DNA of 64,000 bases, taken from positions 1 through 64,000 of the forward strand of contig CAIYQZ010000045.1 of NCBI GenBank assembly GCA_903928495.1, read 5' to 3'. The translations under genes were made by a program, and so were the position numbers. Below the pieces are notes generated by a model that worked only from the letters and a program-made list of their open reading frames with translations, searched no databases and was not told the origin of the DNA. Below, in pieces: positions 41,126-49,643 of the stretch; the first letter of the stretch is position 1, and the number at the start of each line of letters is the position of its first letter. The stretch comes from an uncultured bacterium (GTDB lineage Bacteria > Pseudomonadota > Gammaproteobacteria > Burkholderiales > Burkholderiaceae_C).

Positions 41126-41784
41126 CAACATCGGCAGAGGCGGGTGCCGCGCCGTCGCGCCACGAGTCACTGCGGCTGGCTCGCCGATTTCGCCGGGCGT
41201 TGAGTGACGCGAAAGCGGCTGGTGGTGCAGGCTTGACGCTGCATGACCTGCTGGCCCTCCACGGCCATGCGTCCATTGCCACGCTGCTGATGCTGTACGC
41301 CCTGTTCTGCCTGTTGCCCGTGGGTGGGGTGGGCAACGTGTTTGGTGTGGCGCTGTGGCTGTTGTCGTGGCAATGGGCGAAGGGGCAACGCCAACTGACA
41401 CTGCCCCGGCGCGTGGCGAGCTTCCGGTTGAACTCCCGCTGGAGCTGTGCGGCATTGCGTGGCCTTGCCGTGATGTACCGCAGTGCAGGGCGATGGTTGC
41501 GCCCCAGGTGGCCAGTCGTGCAGGCGCACTGGACGCAGCCGTGGTGGGCCGGGTGGATTGCGTTGCAGGCCCTGGTCATCTTTCTGCCAGTGCCGCTGGG
41601 CAACACACTGCCGGCATTCAGTCTGGTAGCACTGGGGCTTGGGCGCTTGCTGGCCGACGGCGCCATGTGCGTGGCCTCTCTGGCGCTGGGTGCGTTGGGC
41701 ATGGTCTACATGTATGGCCTGGGCCGTGTTACCTGGGAGTTGACGCTGGACATGGCGGCAGTCGTGGCCCGTTGGCTGGGCTGA
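41122..41784 (+). CDS. ExoD family membrane protein
   Basis: A 220-residue protein with several membrane spans. The ExoD pattern is seen in LTLHDLLALHGHASIATLLM, LLPVGGVGNVFGVALWLLSWQWAKG and FLPVPLGNTLPAFSLVALGLG. ExoD was named for exopolysaccharide defects in rhizobia; its molecular function is unknown. It overlaps the psd-like gene by four bases (ATGA), so translation is coupled. Confidence 0.88.
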   Translation: MTTSAEAGAAPSRHESLRLARRFRRALSDAKAAGGAGLTLHDLLALHGHASIATLLMLYALFCLLPVGGVGNVFGVALWLLSWQWAKGQRQLTLPRRVASFRLNSRWSCAALRGLAVMYRSAGRWLRPRWPVVQAHWTQPWWAGWIALQALVIFLPVPLGNTLPAFSLVALGLGRLLADGAMCVASLALGALGMVYMYGLGRVTWELTLDMAAVVARWLG

Positions 41785-41862
41785 GCAGGCCAGTTGTCAC
41801 TGAATATTCACAGCCGCTGCATAGAGTTGTCGCACTCCATTCACGCAAGACATCCCCCGTTC

Positions 41863-42807
41863 ATGACTGAAGCGACAAACAACCCGCCTGGCCCTGCAAA
41901 GCGCCGCTTGGCCTGCCTGCGGCGCCCAGTGCTGGCAGCCGGTGTGTTGGCGCTGGCGCTGGTGATGTCTGCCTGTTCGCCGCGCCACCTGCTGGTGCAG
42001 GGCGTGGCGGACGAACTCGCCACCCAGGCCCCGGCGGATGAGGAAGACCTGACCCTGTTGCGCGACGCCAGTCCCTTCTATTTGAAGCTGAGCGAATCGC
42101 TGCTCAAGGAAACGCCGGGGCATCTGAAGCTGGCGCAAGCCGTTTCCAGCGGGTTCACGCAATATGCCTATGCGTTCGTTGCATTCGAAGCCGAACAACG
42201 CGCCGCCACCGATGCACGGGCCGCCCACGCGCTGAACGATCGCGCCCGCCGCCTGTACCTGCGTGCGCAGCGCCATGCCCTCACGGCGCTGGAGTTGTCC
42301 AGCCCGGGCCTGCGCCAGCGGCTGATGCAAACCCCTCGGCAGGGCGATGCACCTGCGAACGTTCTGCAACCGTCGCAAGTGGCGCTGGCCTACTGGGCCG
42401 CTGCGTCCTGGGGCGGCTACATATCGCTGTCCAAAGACGATGCCGATGCCGTGGCCGACTTGCCCGCCGTGGTGCGCCTGGCCCAGTGGGCCTGGAACAC
42501 CCAGCCCGAGTACGGTGACGGCGCACTGGCCAGCCTCATGGGCACGCTGGAGGCAGCGCGCCCGGGCGGATCCTCTGCAACAGCGGCTCGATTCTTCGAC
42601 CAGGCGATTGCGCTGGGGCAAGGACGCAGTGCGGGGCCCTATGTGGCCAAAGCCGAAGCAATCGCCCTGGCGGCAGGTGACCGTCCGGTATTCGAGCAGT
42701 TGCTGGGCCAGGCCCTGGCGGCCAGCGCCGACCGGCGCGACATGACCAACCAAGTGATGCGTGCCCGTGCCGAATGGCTGCTGCACACGGCTGACGACCT
42801 TTTCTGA
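41863..42807 (+). CDS. TRAP transporter TatT-type lipoprotein
   Basis: 314 residues. An arginine-rich N-terminus and hydrophobic core end in the lipobox VMSAC near residue 34, followed by an all-helical body with TPR-like spacing. The TatT family forms a periplasmic trimer with a pore and binds the TRAP solute-binding protein. The next genes encode a DctP-type binding protein and a fused DctQM permease, the expected TatT-TatP-permease set. The ATG at 41863 was chosen because the signal peptide follows soon after. Confidence 0.85.
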   Translation: MTEATNNPPGPAKRRLACLRRPVLAAGVLALALVMSACSPRHLLVQGVADELATQAPADEEDLTLLRDASPFYLKLSESLLKETPGHLKLAQAVSSGFTQYAYAFVAFEAEQRAATDARAAHALNDRARRLYLRAQRHALTALELSSPGLRQRLMQTPRQGDAPANVLQPSQVALAYWAAASWGGYISLSKDDADAVADLPAVVRLAQWAWNTQPEYGDGALASLMGTLEAARPGGSSATAARFFDQAIALGQGRSAGPYVAKAEAIALAAGDRPVFEQLLGQALAASADRRDMTNQVMRARAEWLLHTADDLF

Positions 42808-42816
42808 TTGAGCTCC

Positions 42817-43863
42817 ATGACCATTTCAATGCGTTGTTTTCCCGCTGCCCAACGGGCTGTGTTGGCGTGGCTGGTGTGTGCCGCGCTTGCGTTCCACGGT
42901 TCAGCCCAAGCGTCAGACCTGCGGATGCGCATCGGCACGCTGGTGCCGAAAAACTCGCTCTACCACCGTGAGCTGATGGACATCGGGGAAACCTGGCGCA
43001 CTGCCGTGGGCGGCAATGCGAGGTATCTGGTCTACACCGATGGCAGCCAGGGGGGCGAGGCTGAAATGGCGCGCCGCATGCGCATCGGGCAGTTGCAAGG
43101 CGCGCTGATGTCAGTGGTGGGGCTGCGCGAAATCGAGCCGTCCATCGCCGCGCTGCAAGTCATGCCGCTGCTGTTCAGGAGTTGGGAGGAAGTGGACTAC
43201 GTGCGCGAAAACATGCGCGCTGGCATGGAGAAAAAGTTCCTCGACAAGGGCTTTGTGGTGTTGGCCTGGGGCGATGCGGGCTGGGTGCGGTTTTTCTCGA
43301 AAGAGGCGGCGGTCAAGCCCGATGACTTCAAACGGATGAAGTTCTTTGCCTGGGGGTCAGAGCCCGAACAACAAGCCATCATGAAAAGCCTGGGCTACAC
43401 CCCTGTGCCACTGGAGACGTCGGACGTGTTGCCCGCCATCCAGACCGGCATGATCAATGTGGTGCCTTCTACTCCGTACTTCGCCCTGGCCACCCAGATC
43501 TACAGCACGGCGCCGAACATGCTGGAGATCAACTGGGCGCCCATCGTGGGGGCGTTTGTCATCACCAAAAAGGCGTGGGACGAAATGGGGCCAGAGGCGC
43601 AGAAAGCCGTGATGGCCAAAAGCGACAAGGCGGGTGCAGTGATCCGTGCGAAAGCTCGCCAGGAAGTGGACGACGCCGTCGATGCCATGAAAAAGCGTGG
43701 GCTCACCGTCAACCGCCCCAACCCCGAGCAGATGCGCGAATGGAATGACCTGGCTGAGAAGCTGTACCCCCGCATTCGCGGCACCATGGTGCCCGCCGAG
43801 ACGTTTGACGAGGTGTTTGCCCACCTCAAGGCCTTCCGGGCCAGCAAGGGCAAGTCACAGTGA
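42817..43863 (+). CDS. TRAP transporter solute-binding protein (DctP/TatP type)
   Basis: 348 residues with a signal peptide (AVLAWLVCAALAFHGSAQAS) and the DctP-fold segments LRMRIGTLVPKNSLYHREL, GALMSVVGLREI, FFAWGSEPEQQAIMKSLGYTPVPL and a GMINVVPSTPY segment. The usual ligand-binding Arg of the carboxylate type (the R in GGxxRxP) is not obvious, as in other TatP-class proteins, so the substrate may not be a simple dicarboxylate. It lies 9 bases after tatT and overlaps the permease gene by GTGA. Confidence 0.88.
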   Translation: MTISMRCFPAAQRAVLAWLVCAALAFHGSAQASDLRMRIGTLVPKNSLYHRELMDIGETWRTAVGGNARYLVYTDGSQGGEAEMARRMRIGQLQGALMSVVGLREIEPSIAALQVMPLLFRSWEEVDYVRENMRAGMEKKFLDKGFVVLAWGDAGWVRFFSKEAAVKPDDFKRMKFFAWGSEPEQQAIMKSLGYTPVPLETSDVLPAIQTGMINVVPSTPYFALATQIYSTAPNMLEINWAPIVGAFVITKKAWDEMGPEAQKAVMAKSDKAGAVIRAKARQEVDDAVDAMKKRGLTVNRPNPEQMREWNDLAEKLYPRIRGTMVPAETFDEVFAHLKAFRASKGKSQ

Positions 43864-45689
43864 ATACCCCGGCACCCGTCTGGCGGCGTTGGTTGGGCCA
43901 GCCGGACGAAGACCTGGCGTCGCTGGCCCTGTTGCTCATGATGGTGGTGGCACTGCTGGAAATTGCCATGCGCCCCCTGATGGGCCGGGGTGTGGAGAAC
44001 GCACCCATCGTGGTGCAGCACCTGGGCCTGGTGCTGGCCATGGCAGGCGCATTGGCGGCCGAGCGGCACGGCCATCTGTCCACGCTCGGGGGTGTGGGCA
44101 GTGCATCGGGTGGGCTGGTGAGGCGTGTGACCCTGGCGTTTGCCAACGGTTCGTCTGCTCTAGTGTGTGGGGCACTGGCTCTGGCGAGCTGGCGCTTTGT
44201 GGCCACTGAAATCGAGACCGGCAGCCAGCTGGCCTATGGAATACCCGTGTGGTGGGTGCAGGCGACCATGCCCGTGGGCTTTGCCTTGTTGGGTGCCAAA
44301 CTGGGCGCGCGCTGTGCCACGAGGTCGGCATACAAAACGGTCTGCGGCATCGCGTTGCCGGCGCTGGGCTGGTGGCTGGCAGCAGGCCTGGACAACATCT
44401 CAATGCCTTTGTGGCCCGTGGGGGTGTGGCTGGTGGCCGTGCTGTTGGCGGGCGCCCCGGTCTTTGCCGTGCTGGGGGGCTTGGCCCTGGCGCTGTTCTG
44501 GCACGACGGATTGCCGCTGGCTTCGGTGGCCCTGTCGCACTACCAGATCACGGTCAACCCCTCGTTGCCGGCGCTGCCGCTGTTCACCTTGGCCGGGCTG
44601 GTGTTTGCCCGCACTGGGGCTGCAGCCCGCATAGGGCAGCTGTTCGTGGCCATGATGGGCGGTGGCGTCATGGGCACGGTGGTGGCCACGGCGGTGCTGT
44701 GTTCGTTCTTCACCGCCTTCACAGGTGGCAGTGGCGTGACCATTCTGGCGCTGGGAGGTTTGTTGTTGCCGCTGTTGCGCAACGCGGGTTACCCGGAGCA
44801 GCGCGGCATCAGCCTGGTGACCAGTGCCAGTGCACTGGGTGTGTTGCTGGCTCCGTCGGTGCCGCTCATCATGTACGCCATCATTGCGCGGGTGCCGATC
44901 AACACCATGTTTCTGGCCGGCTTGTTGCCTGCCATGGTGATGGTGTTGTGTTTATTGGCGTTCGGAGGTTATCTGCGCCGCCCGTTGCCCTCGGTGCCGC
45001 CAGTGGCCGTTGCCGCGCCCAGTATGGGGAAAACCATGTCTGCGGCCTGGGCGGCCAAGTGGGAGATCGGCGCGCCTGTGGTGGCCATCGGTTCACTCGT
45101 CAGTGGGCTCGCCACACCCACCGAGAGTGCGGCCTTGACGGCGGCCTACGCCATTGCCACCCAGGCCTGGGCGCATGGCGAGTTGCCGTGGCACAAGCTC
45201 AGAAGCTGCCTGGGTGAATCGGTGCAAATCATCGGCGGCGTGCTGGTGATTCTGGGCATGGCGCTGGGCCTGACGAATTTCCTCATCGACGCGGGCGTAC
45301 CCGATATGGCCATTGAGGCGGTGCAAAGTGTCATTCCCAACCAGGCGCTGTTTCTGGTGGCCTTGACTGCGTTTCTGCTGCTGGCGGGTGCGCTGATGGA
45401 GATCTATGCGGCCATCGTGGTTCTGGTGCCGCTGTTGCTGCCCGTGGCACTGAGTTATGGCATCGACCCCATCCATTTCGGCATCATTTTTCTGGCGGCG
45501 ATGGAGATGGGTTTCCTGTGCCCACCGGCCGGTATGAACATCTATTTTTCGTCGGCCATGTTTGGCAAGTCCATACGGTATGTGGCGGTGTCGGTGTTGC
45601 CAGCGCTGTTTGCCATATTCGTGGGTACGCTGGTCATTGCCATGTGGCCCGCACTGTCGACGGCCCTGCCAGCCATGCTGGCCCGTTGA
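43860..45689 (+). CDS. TRAP transporter fused permease (DctQ-DctM)
   Basis: 609 residues with about 16 hydrophobic spans. An N-terminal DctQ-like four-helix part (to about residue 165) is joined to a DctM large-membrane subunit. DctM segments include VNPSLPALPLFTLAGLVF, FTAFTGGSGVTILALGG, GLATPTESAALTAAYAI and AAMEMGFLCPPAGMNIYF. The GTG start at 43860 overlaps the binding-protein stop. Sodium-coupled uptake is expected. Confidence 0.93.
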   Translation: MNTPAPVWRRWLGQPDEDLASLALLLMMVVALLEIAMRPLMGRGVENAPIVVQHLGLVLAMAGALAAERHGHLSTLGGVGSASGGLVRRVTLAFANGSSALVCGALALASWRFVATEIETGSQLAYGIPVWWVQATMPVGFALLGAKLGARCATRSAYKTVCGIALPALGWWLAAGLDNISMPLWPVGVWLVAVLLAGAPVFAVLGGLALALFWHDGLPLASVALSHYQITVNPSLPALPLFTLAGLVFARTGAAARIGQLFVAMMGGGVMGTVVATAVLCSFFTAFTGGSGVTILALGGLLLPLLRNAGYPEQRGISLVTSASALGVLLAPSVPLIMYAIIARVPINTMFLAGLLPAMVMVLCLLAFGGYLRRPLPSVPPVAVAAPSMGKTMSAAWAAKWEIGAPVVAIGSLVSGLATPTESAALTAAYAIATQAWAHGELPWHKLRSCLGESVQIIGGVLVILGMALGLTNFLIDAGVPDMAIEAVQSVIPNQALFLVALTAFLLLAGALMEIYAAIVVLVPLLLPVALSYGIDPIHFGIIFLAAMEMGFLCPPAGMNIYFSSAMFGKSIRYVAVSVLPALFAIFVGTLVIAMWPALSTALPAMLAR

Positions 45690-45756
45690 CACGAGGCAGA
45701 TGCGGGATACTCTGCGCCGCCCTTCCCAACCGGGAACCCTCGTTGATGTCAGCGCC

Positions 45757-46395
45757 ATGTTCCAGTACCACACCGCCCCCGTGACCGCCTTTGCCCAGAA
45801 CTGCTCCATCGTCTGGTGCGACGAAACGCTGGAGGCGGCCATCGTCGACCCCGGTGGTGATTTGGAGCGCCTGCTGGCCGAAGTCAAGAAACGTGGGCTG
45901 ACCCTGAAGCAGATCTGGCTCACCCACGCCCACATCGACCACGCGGGTGGCACCGGGGAACTGGCCCGCCGCCTGGGGTTGCCCATCATCGGGCCGCACC
46001 CCGGAGACCAATTCTGGATCACCGGCTTGCCCGAGCAAAGCCGCATGTTTGGCTTCCCGGCGGCCGAAGCGTTCACGCCCACGCGCTGGCTGGCCGATGG
46101 CGACACCGTCACCGTGGGCAAATGCACGCTGAACGTGCGGCATTGCCCTGGCCACACGCCCGGCCATGTGGTGTTTCACTCGCCCGAGGCCAAACGCGCG
46201 TTTGTGGGTGATGTGTTGTTTGCGGGCAGCATTGGCCGCACCGACTTTCCGCAGGGCAACCACCAGCAACTGCTCGACAGCATTGCCCAGCGACTGTGGC
46301 CCATGGGCGACGACACGGTGTTCATTCCCGGCCACGGGCCCGAGAGCACGTTTGGGGAAGAGCGCCGCTTCAACCCCTACGTGCGCAACACCTGA
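45757..46395 (+). CDS. MBL-fold metallo-hydrolase (glyoxalase II-like)
   Basis: 212 residues. The zinc motif THAHIDHAGG is near residue 53, CPGHTPGHVVFH gives the next His, FVGDVLFAGSIGRTDFPQGN the bridging Asp, and FIPGHGPESTFGEER the last His. This arrangement is the glyoxalase II / YcbL subgroup. The natural thioester substrate is unknown. It follows the TRAP operon by 67 bases and is convergent with an M48 protease gene. The ATG at 45757 gives the usual MFQYHTAPVTAFAQN start. Confidence 0.93.
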   Translation: MFQYHTAPVTAFAQNCSIVWCDETLEAAIVDPGGDLERLLAEVKKRGLTLKQIWLTHAHIDHAGGTGELARRLGLPIIGPHPGDQFWITGLPEQSRMFGFPAAEAFTPTRWLADGDTVTVGKCTLNVRHCPGHTPGHVVFHSPEAKRAFVGDVLFAGSIGRTDFPQGNHQQLLDSIAQRLWPMGDDTVFIPGHGPESTFGEERRFNPYVRNT

Positions 46396-46403
46396 AATTT
46401 ATA

Positions 46404-46449
46404 GAAAAACAGGCGTTGCCGCTTGATGGTATTGCGCAGGCAGCTATCG
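46404..46449 (+). repeat. Dispersed repeat, copy D (diverged)
   Basis: Between two convergent genes. It keeps GCCGCTTGATGGTATTG and AGCTAT, with changes in the first part (GGCGTT instead of GGCCTC) and the last spacer (GCGCAGGC). Confidence 0.7.
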
Positions 46450-46459
46450 TTAATAAAGC

Positions 46460-47377
46460 TCAACTGCCCTGTTTGGCCTGGTTGTACAAGTCCATCACCT
46501 TGGGCACGTTGGCCTGCAGGGCTTCGATCCGCTCGGGCCCCGAAGGGTGCGTGGACAGAAAGTTCAGCCCCGGCCCGCCGCTGCCGCCTGAGGCCTTGCC
46601 CATTTTTTGCCACAGTGTGACCCCGGCCTGGGGTTCGTAGGCACCGCGCGCAGCCAGCTCCAGGCCCACGAGGTCGGCCTCGGTCTCGTCGTCGCGGCTG
46701 AACTTGAGGCTGAGCAACTGCGTGCCCAGGTTGGCGGCCACGTCACCCAGGTCACCCAGACCCAGCAGCCGTGCCCCGAGGGAGAGGCCCATGCTGGTGG
46801 CCTGGCTCTTGGCCAGGCGCTCGCGGGCGTGTTCGCGCAGGGCATGGGCCATTTCGTGGCCCATGATCATGGCGGCTTCGTCGGTGCTGAGTTTGAGCGT
46901 GTCGAGAATGCCGGTATAGAACGCAATCTTGCCGCCGGGCATGCAAAACGCATTGATTTGTTTGCTGCCAATCAGGTTCACCTCCCAACGCCATTGCCTG
47001 GCCCGGTCGTTCCAGGGCAGGGTGAACGGAATGAGCTTCTGCGCCGTGGCACGCAAGGCTTGAAGCTGCGGGTGGTTGTCGGGTGCAAGGGCTTTTTGGG
47101 CGCGGGCTTCGGCCAGCATTTGTTTGTATTGCTGATCTGCCGCCGCCTCGAGCTGGGCGGCGGGCACCAGTTTGCGCATCGAGCTGGCTTTGCCCACGTC
47201 CACCTGGGCAGCGGCTGGCGCGGCCACGGCCAGCGCAGTGCTGGCAGCGGCCAGCTGCACAAAGCCCCGCCGGTTGTGGCGCAGGTGGGTGGCCAGGCCC
47301 TGCCCGCCCTCGGGCGCAGGGGTGGGTTGGGCAGCGTGCGCATTGGCCAAGCGCAGGGCATCACACAGTTGGCACAT
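46460..47377 (-). CDS. M48 family metalloprotease (BepA/LoiP-like)
   Basis: A 305-residue zinc metallopeptidase. The HExxH motif is in MIMGHEMAHALREHAR, and the third ligand Glu is in SRDDETEADLVGLE. The ending FLSTHPSGPERIEAL matches outer-membrane quality-control M48 enzymes. The N-terminus is unusual: MCQLC, then an NRRGFVQLAAAS twin-arginine-like signal about 35 residues in. A promoter-like GTGTCA-17-TATTAT lies directly upstream, with the -10 six bases from the ATG, which would make a nearly leaderless mRNA. It is divergent from ampG with a 28-base spacer. Confidence 0.92.
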   Translation of the reverse strand: MCQLCDALRLANAHAAQPTPAPEGGQGLATHLRHNRRGFVQLAAASTALAVAAPAAAQVDVGKASSMRKLVPAAQLEAAADQQYKQMLAEARAQKALAPDNHPQLQALRATAQKLIPFTLPWNDRARQWRWEVNLIGSKQINAFCMPGGKIAFYTGILDTLKLSTDEAAMIMGHEMAHALREHARERLAKSQATSMGLSLGARLLGLGDLGDVAANLGTQLLSLKFSRDDETEADLVGLELAARGAYEPQAGVTLWQKMGKASGGSGGPGLNFLSTHPSGPERIEALQANVPKVMDLYNQAKQGS

Positions 47378-47405
47378 GGTTCAATAATAGACAAAGCACA
47401 TTGCC

Positions 47406-48794
47406 ATGACACCACCCAACCTTCCAACCCCATCTGCCGACCGCGCCGCCCCTGCCCAGGATGACACGCCCCGGTTGGGGTGGCGCGACACTTTGCGTGT
47501 GTATTTGGAGCCCGCCAGCCTGCGCATGCTGGCGCTGGGGTTTTCTGCCGGGCTGCCGCTGCTGCTGGTGCTGGGCACGCTGAGTTTTCGCTTGCGTGAG
47601 GCGGGCATTGACCGCGCCACCATCGGTTACCTGAGCTGGGTGGGCTTGGCCTACGCCTTCAAGTGGTGCTGGGCCCCGCTGGTGGACCGGCTGCCCATTC
47701 CGCTGCTGACGCGCGCCATGGGGCGGCGCCGCAGTTGGCTGCTGCTGTCGCAGTTGTGCATTGCCGGTGGGCTGGTGGGCATGGCGTTTGCCGACCCGCG
47801 CCACACGTTGGGCCCCGTGGTGTGGTGCGCATTGCTGGTGGCTGTGGCCTCTGCCACCCAAGACATTGCCTTGGACGCGTTCCGCATCGAATCGGCCGAC
47901 AGCCGCCACCAGGGTGTGTTGGCCGCCACCTACCAGACCGGCTATCGCCTGGCGATGATCTGGGCAGGTGCGGGGGTGCTGTGGATTGCGGCGCGTGCCG
48001 AGGCCCCGACTGCCGTGGTCCAGGCCGTGGGCCAGGTGCTGCCCGGTGTCGCCTACCAAAACGCGGCGTGGCAAACGGCTTACCTCGTCATGGCTGCCTC
48101 GTTGCTGGTGGGGGTGCTCACTGTGCTGTTCAGCCGCGAACCTGCGCGCACCGAGTTGCCCCCGGCGCGCAACGCGGCCGAGTGGCTGCGCGGCGCGCTG
48201 CTGGAGCCGTTTGCCGACTTTCTGCGCCGCCACCGCTGGCAGGCGGTGCTGATCCTGGCGCTGATTGGCACCTACCGCATCAGCGACGTGGTGATGGGCA
48301 TTATGGCCAACCCATTTTATGTGGACATGGGCTACACCAAAGACGAAGTGGCAGCGGTCACCAAGGTGTATGGCGTGGTGATGACGCTGGTGGGCGCATT
48401 TCTGGGCGGCGCCCTCACGCTGCGCTGGGGCGTGGGCCGGGTGCTGATGCTGGGGGCCGTGTTGAGCGCCCTGACCAACCTGCTGTTTGCCTGGTTGGCC
48501 GGACACGGGCACGACGTGACTGCGCTCATTGCCGTGGTGTCGGCCGACAACCTGGCCAGCGGCATTGCCTCGGCCGCGTTCATTGCCTACCTGTCTGGCC
48601 TGACCAACGTGCAGTACTCGGCCACGCAGTACGCGTTGTTCAGCTCGATGATGCTGCTGGCCCCCAAGTGGCTGGCCGGATTCTCGGGCGTGGCGGTCGA
48701 TGCCGTGGGCTACCCCACCTTCTTTGCCGGCACCGCCTTGCTGGGGGTGCCGGTGCTGGCTCTGGTGTGGCTTGCCTTGAGAAAAAACAAATGA
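47406..48794 (+). CDS. ampG: AmpG-type muropeptide permease (MFS)
   Basis: A 462-residue MFS protein with 12 predicted spans. It carries AmpG features: MLALGFSAGLPLLLVLGTLS, GIDRATIGYLSWVGLAYAFKWCWAPLVDR, ASATQDIALDAFRIE and TNVQYSATQYALFSS. It imports anhydro-muropeptides for wall recycling. Its stop codon overlaps the first base of repeat copy E. It stands alone between the divergent protease gene and the two-component genes. Confidence 0.92.
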   Translation: MTPPNLPTPSADRAAPAQDDTPRLGWRDTLRVYLEPASLRMLALGFSAGLPLLLVLGTLSFRLREAGIDRATIGYLSWVGLAYAFKWCWAPLVDRLPIPLLTRAMGRRRSWLLLSQLCIAGGLVGMAFADPRHTLGPVVWCALLVAVASATQDIALDAFRIESADSRHQGVLAATYQTGYRLAMIWAGAGVLWIAARAEAPTAVVQAVGQVLPGVAYQNAAWQTAYLVMAASLLVGVLTVLFSREPARTELPPARNAAEWLRGALLEPFADFLRRHRWQAVLILALIGTYRISDVVMGIMANPFYVDMGYTKDEVAAVTKVYGVVMTLVGAFLGGALTLRWGVGRVLMLGAVLSALTNLLFAWLAGHGHDVTALIAVVSADNLASGIASAAFIAYLSGLTNVQYSATQYALFSSMMLLAPKWLAGFSGVAVDAVGYPTFFAGTALLGVPVLALVWLALRKNK

Positions 48795-48836
48795 AAATGG
48801 CCTCCAGCGCTTGATGGTATTGGTTTTCTAGCTATG
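48794..48836 (+). repeat. Dispersed repeat, copy E (closest to consensus)
   Basis: It begins at the ampG stop. It reads AAAATGGCCTCCAGCGCTTG, then ATGGTATTGG and TCTAGCTATG. It was used as the reference when comparing the other copies. Confidence 0.8.
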
Positions 48837-48912
48837 CCTTGAATTGGCACATTTACCCAGCTTTACACACCCGACAAACCCGCCACACCCAGGCCCCCCA
48901 CACTGTCACCCC

Positions 48913-49641
48913 ATGAGCCAACCGCTGTTGATGATTGAAGACGATGTGCGCCTGGCGCACATGGTGGCCGAGTACCTGGGCCAGTCGGGCTACGCAGTCG
49001 CCCATGCGCCCGACGCCACACAGGGCCTGGCTGCACTGCAAAACCCGGCAGGGCCAGCACCCGCGCTCGTCATTCTGGATTTGATGCTGCCCGACATGGA
49101 CGGTCTGGAGGTGTGTCGCCGCATTCGCGCGCTGCCGGGCCCTGCCGCCTCGGTGCCGCTGCTCATGCTCACCGCCAAGGGCGACCCTATGGACCGCATC
49201 ATTGGCCTGGAAATGGGGGCCGATGACTACCTGCCCAAACCCTTCGAGCCCCGCGAACTGCTGGCCCGCATCCGCGCCGTGCTGCGCCGCAAGGGCGATG
49301 GCGCCCAGACCCCGGCGGCAGCAGGCGGGCAGGCCACGCTTCGCTTTGGCTCTCTGGCCATCGACCGCGATGCACGCAGCGTGACCGTGGCGGGTGCCGA
49401 GGCCGACCTCACGTCTTACCAGTTCGATCTGCTGGTGGCCATGGCAGAGCGCGCCGGGCGTGTGCTGACGCGCGACCAGATCATGGAGGCCGTGCGCGGC
49501 CGCGAACTGGAGGCGTTTGACCGCTCGATCGACGTGCACATGGGCCGCATCCGCAACGCCATCGAGGCCGACCCCAAAGCCCCGCGCCGCATCCTGACCG
49601 TGCGCGGCGTGGGCTACGTGTTTGCCAAGCAGCAGGATTGA
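48913..49641 (+). CDS. OmpR-family response regulator
   Basis: 242 residues: a receiver domain with acidic pair E9-D10-D11, phospho-acceptor D56 (VILDLMLPDMDGLEV), Thr and Lys (LTAKG, YLPKPF), then a winged-helix DNA-binding domain ending RRILTVRGVGYVFAK. It controls transcription in response to the sensor kinase encoded directly downstream. Targets are not evident. The ATG at 48913 gives the normal receiver N-terminus; the longer in-frame ORF upstream lacks homology. Confidence 0.95.
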   Translation: MSQPLLMIEDDVRLAHMVAEYLGQSGYAVAHAPDATQGLAALQNPAGPAPALVILDLMLPDMDGLEVCRRIRALPGPAASVPLLMLTAKGDPMDRIIGLEMGADDYLPKPFEPRELLARIRAVLRRKGDGAQTPAAAGGQATLRFGSLAIDRDARSVTVAGAEADLTSYQFDLLVAMAERAGRVLTRDQIMEAVRGRELEAFDRSIDVHMGRIRNAIEADPKAPRRILTVRGVGYVFAKQQD

Positions 49642-49643
49642 AA

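Noticed and set aside
47663-48814. 383-codon frame in +1 register of ampG
   Set aside because: Gly/Arg/His-rich shadow; the AmpG frame carries the membrane helices and family motifs.
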